Below the pieces are notes generated by a model, which did not search any database, had not been told where the DNA came from, and saw nothing but the letters and a program-made list of their open reading frames with translations. From the NCBI RefSeq assembly GCF_023555415.1, contig NZ_JAKRYL010000021.1, forward strand, positions 1-64,000: 64,000 nucleotides of DNA, written 5' to 3'. This stretch comes from Halalkalibacter alkaliphilus. Lineage in GTDB: Bacteria > Bacillota > Bacilli > Bacillales > Bacillaceae_D. The position numbers and the translations under genes are program-made. This document shows, piece by piece, positions 61,788-64,000 of the stretch (position 1 is its first letter; every line of letters begins with the position of its first letter).

Positions 61788-61827
61788 GGGGCTATCTCAA
61801 AAGGTCAAAAACTTTTTGAGTCACCCC
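61788..61827. terminator. galE-side hairpin (AAAGGTC family, decayed)
   Basis: GGGG...CTCAAAA pairs with TTTTGAG...CCCC, with an internal loop where other members pair. Eleven nt beyond the galE stop. Confidence 0.6.
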
Positions 61828-61837
61828 TTTTCTTTAC

Positions 61838-62845
61838 TTATTTATATCCATCAGGATTGCTATCTTGCCATCTCCACGAATCGGCACACATTTCTTCAAT
61901 CCCTTTTTCTGCGCTCCAGCCTAACTCTTCTTTTGCCTTAGATGGATCTGCATAACAAATCCCTACATCACCAGGTCTACGCTCAACAATTGAATATGGC
62001 ACCTCACGATTGGAAGCTTTTTTAAATGCTTCCACCATCTCAATAACACTGTAGCCATTTCCAGTTCCAAGATTATAGGCCTGTGCTCCTGTTGTTGTCA
62101 CTATCTTTTCAAGAGCTTTTAAGTGACCTTTGGCAAGATCCACGACATGAATATAGTCTCTGACTCCTGTTCCGTCTACCGTTGGATAGTCGTCCCCAAA
62201 TACTTTTAATTCCTTTAACTTTCCAACAGCTACTTGGGTAATAAACGGCATCAAGTTGTTCGGAATTCCGTTAGGGTCTTCTCCAATTCTACCGCTATGA
62301 TGGGCACCGATCGGATTAAAGTAACGAAGCAATGCTATGCTCCACTCTTTGTCTGATACGTATAAGTCTCGTAAAATTTCCTCAATCATAAGCTTTGTAC
62401 GTCCATATGGATTGGTAGCACTTAGCGGGAAATCCTCTAAAATTGGTACACGATCTGGCATTCCGTACACCGTTGCCGATGAGCTAAAGACGATGTTCTT
62501 CACGCCGTAGGCTTGCATCAGTTCACAAAGAACCAACGTTCCTGTAATGTTTGTATGATAATAGTGAAGCGGAATTTCAACAGACTCCCCCACTGCCTTT
62601 AATCCTGCAAAATGGATAACCGCTTTAATGTTATGTTCAGCAAATACTTTCTCTAAAGCTTGCTTGTCCAATAGATCTACCTCATAAAACAGAAAATCCT
62701 TCCCGCTTAGTTCTTTGATACGATCAATCGATTCATATTTGCTATTTGAAAGATTGTCAACGACGACAATTTCATACCCCGCCTCTAACAGCTCTACACA
62801 CGTATGGCTCCCAATATAGCCCGCCCCGCCTGTTACCAATATCAC
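61838..62845 (-). CDS. galE: UDP-glucose 4-epimerase GalE
   Basis: 335 residues, SDR fold. [14 protein letters not shown] (NAD), FSSSATVYG (Ser), [11 protein letters not shown] (Tyr-x3-Lys), [10 protein letters not shown]. Interconverts UDP-glucose and UDP-galactose for cell-wall polysaccharide or galactose use. GTG at 62845 is 8 nt after GGAG; the longer frame to 62938 adds 31 residues ahead of the conserved start. Monocistronic. Confidence 0.95.
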   Translation of the reverse strand: MILVTGGAGYIGSHTCVELLEAGYEIVVVDNLSNSKYESIDRIKELSGKDFLFYEVDLLDKQALEKVFAEHNIKAVIHFAGLKAVGESVEIPLHYYHTNITGTLVLCELMQAYGVKNIVFSSSATVYGMPDRVPILEDFPLSATNPYGRTKLMIEEILRDLYVSDKEWSIALLRYFNPIGAHHSGRIGEDPNGIPNNLMPFITQVAVGKLKELKVFGDDYPTVDGTGVRDYIHVVDLAKGHLKALEKIVTTTGAQAYNLGTGNGYSVIEMVEAFKKASNREVPYSIVERRPGDVGICYADPSKAKEELGWSAEKGIEEMCADSWRWQDSNPDGYK

Positions 62846-62979
62846 AAAACTCACTCCATTCATAAAGTCCCGAAAAAAGAGTTCAAAAACATTTCCCTCC
62901 TCATTCTCTTGGTAATATCTTACCATATTGATAAACACTTTAATAGAAAGAGAGCACTGAAAAAGGTGTGGTTTTCAAG

Positions 62980-63018
62980 GCCACTGAAAAAGGTACGGTT
63001 TTGACCTTTTTCAGTGGC
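62980..63018. terminator. Hairpin (AAAGGT family) with partial duplicate
   Basis: GCCACTGAAAAAGGT pairs perfectly with ACCTTTTTCAGTGGC. A half copy (CACTGAAAAAGGT) sits just upstream at 62955. Confidence 0.65.
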
Positions 63019-63023
63019 TTTAA

Positions 63024-63107
63024 GCAATGAGCGGAACCGTTGCTTTGTCTTAAAGCCTGCTATGAGTGAGTTTCTCATAGCAGGCGCACAACGTGTGGAG
63101 CCATTGC
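63024..63107. repeat. REP-like three-hairpin element
   Basis: Left box GCAATGAGCGGAACCGTTGC, central perfect 12-bp stem GCCTGCTATGAG/CTCATAGCAGGC, right box ending GGAGCCATTGC. Directly follows the AAAGGT hairpin. Confidence 0.75.
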
Positions 63108-63147
63108 TGCTTCCTCAATTTAGCTACAGAGACTTTTTCAGTTCTCT

Positions 63148-63252
63148 CTATAGAAACCATTTCACCCATCCAAAAATCGATAGCCAAAGTGGAATACTTA
63201 ATGCAATTCCCCAAAATAAACCGACAAATACATCTCCATCATACTGTTCCAT
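63148..63252 (-). CDS. 34-residue single-pass membrane peptide
   Basis: Short gene with AGGAGGTTGATTCG immediately before the ATG. Product: acidic start MEQYDGDVF, one hydrophobic helix VGLFWGIALSIPLWLSIFGW, end VKWFL. Lies between two REP-like elements. Possibly a small subunit or regulator of a membrane complex; no partner is evident. Confidence 0.65.
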   Translation of the reverse strand: MEQYDGDVFVGLFWGIALSIPLWLSIFGWVKWFL

Positions 63253-63369
63253 CGAATCAACCTCCTCGTTATATTAGTCTTGGCACCTTACCGATGTTTC
63301 AAACGAGGAACTATTGCCATATGAAAATAAGTTTGAAAAGCAGCCATGATGACTAAACTGCTAGTAATT

Positions 63370-63540
63370 GAACTGAAAAAGGTCGCCCTTTCCTTTTTCA
63401 GTTCAATCTATGCAATGTGCAGAGCCGTTGCCTTTATTAAGCCTTTTATGAGAGGGGTTCTCATAGAAGGCGCGCAACGTGCGGAGCCATTGCTACTTAA
63501 TCAACTGAAAAAGGTCGCCCTTTCCTTTTTCAGTTCAATC
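63370..63540. repeat. REP-like element flanked by two copies of a terminator-like hairpin
   Basis: The hairpin AACTGAAAAAGG/CCTTTTTCAGTT occurs at 63371-63402 and again at 63503-63534, nearly identical including the following TCAATCTAT. Between them (63412-63493) is a full REP-like element with stem GCCTTTTATGAG/CTCATAGAAGGC. It looks like the start of a tandem expansion. Confidence 0.75.
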
Positions 63541-63562
63541 TATAACAAGGAGGTGTGTCTAC

Positions 63563-63994
63563 TTGGCTTTATGGTTGTTCATAACTTGGATCATTCTCTT
63601 AGCTATATTGCTTTTTACACAAAGCGCTAGTGATTTTCTTCGTCATGGGCATCTTCAGTTTGCTTTTACTAATGCCCCCCAATTTTCAGGCTTTTTCCAT
63701 ATGTATTCGTTTGTTGATGCAAGTTTCTACTTTTCTATACAAAAACTTGGCCATTTTATTGCTTTTTTTATTTTGGCATTTTTAAGTACAACTGTTTTTC
63801 GAACAATCGTAGGCGCTCTATTCTTTTGCTTCTTTCTCGCATTTTCAACAGAACTTATCCAGCCATTTTTTAATCGAGACGGAAGATTGCTAGATATATT
63901 GATTAATGTGTCCGGTACCATGAGTTACTTATTCCTGTATGCCCTCTTTCATAAACGTAAACCGATAAACTTGCCCGAAGTTCAATCTAGTTAG
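63563..63994 (+). CDS. VanZ-family membrane protein
   Basis: 143 residues, four hydrophobic segments. VanZ-like features: an early WIILLAILLFTQSASDF, IQKLGHFIAFFILAFL (Gly-His motif), AFSTELIQPFFNRDGRLLDILIN, given as AFSTELIQPFF and RDGRLLDILIN. VanZ relatives affect teicoplanin sensitivity or envelope; most chromosomal copies are uncharacterised. TTG start, AAGGAGG 9 nt upstream. Confidence 0.82.
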   Translation: MALWLFITWIILLAILLFTQSASDFLRHGHLQFAFTNAPQFSGFFHMYSFVDASFYFSIQKLGHFIAFFILAFLSTTVFRTIVGALFFCFFLAFSTELIQPFFNRDGRLLDILINVSGTMSYLFLYALFHKRKPINLPEVQSS

Positions 63995-64000
63995 GAGGAT

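Noticed and set aside
1-64000. rRNA, tRNA genes or complete insertion sequences
   Set aside because: No tRNA-like cloverleaf, rRNA stretch, transposase or integrase was recognised in the window.

Overview
The window is a low-GC Firmicutes chromosome segment from a member of the Bacillaceae. Gene order follows the yugI-alaTR, yuiF to yuiA, yumB, yutM to yutC, lipA and lytH(yunA) stretch of the Bacillus subtilis chromosome. Sporulation-linked genes are present: YutH, a YutC-type YhcN/YlaJ lipoprotein, LytH, a Spo0E-like phosphatase and two Spo0F-type histidine kinases. Several sodium-coupled or cation-coupled transporters (YuiF, a TRAP system, an NSS symporter, an NhaC-superfamily carrier) fit a salt- or alkali-adapted Bacillus relative, but the species cannot be fixed from this sequence.

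Layout. 1-9.2 kb: yugI, a YfmL-like helicase, thiM, alaR-alaT, an isochorismatase-type hydrolase, a YihY/BrkB-type membrane protein, an HU paralogue, an RDD protein, BirA-controlled bioY and a lipoprotein. 9.3-10.5 kb: a tandem array of 138/140-bp units. 10.5-23.7 kb: yuiF, an YtrA-type GntR/ABC operon, a TRAP operon, pepA, yuiD, a cytosolic BtuF-like protein, yuiC, yuiB, a 44-codon yuiA and yumB with a Rex-like site. 24-30.5 kb: yutM, a spo0E-like gene, mqnE, a 52-bp tandem array, dapF, yuzB, a TetR-YutJ fusion, yuzD and yutI. 30.8-46.6 kb: hom-thrCB, yutH, yutG, a sensor kinase, a desaturase, yutF, a SufR-like regulator, yutE, yutD, yutC, a second 52-bp array, lipA and lytH. 46.7-57.3 kb: a MetS/MetP-like NSS transporter and an accessory signalling island. 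57.4 kb to the end: a membrane-anchored PstS-like protein, a lysine-riboswitch-controlled NhaC-type carrier, dfrA, a CcpA-controlled FbpA-like peptide, galE and a VanZ-like protein.

The most unusual block is 48.6-56.7 kb. An operon encodes a KaiC-like double RecA ATPase, a small winged-helix-like protein and a PocR/GAF/GAF/LuxR regulator. Beside it on the same strand lies a second small winged-helix-like gene overlapping a 933-residue PAS-PAS-GGDEF-EAL-HisKA-HATPase hybrid. Downstream is a protein made of five tandem helix-turn-helix repeats. Domain content suggests an uncharacterised sensory system that could link ATPase state, c-di-GMP and the sporulation phosphorelay; that link is inference.

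Two kinds of non-coding repeat run through the window. One is a three-hairpin REP-like element whose central stem covaries between copies. The other is a family of terminator-like hairpins sharing an AAAGGT/ACCTTT apical stem. Several start codons were reassigned from ribosome binding sites, and three short genes (44, 35 and 34 codons) were added.
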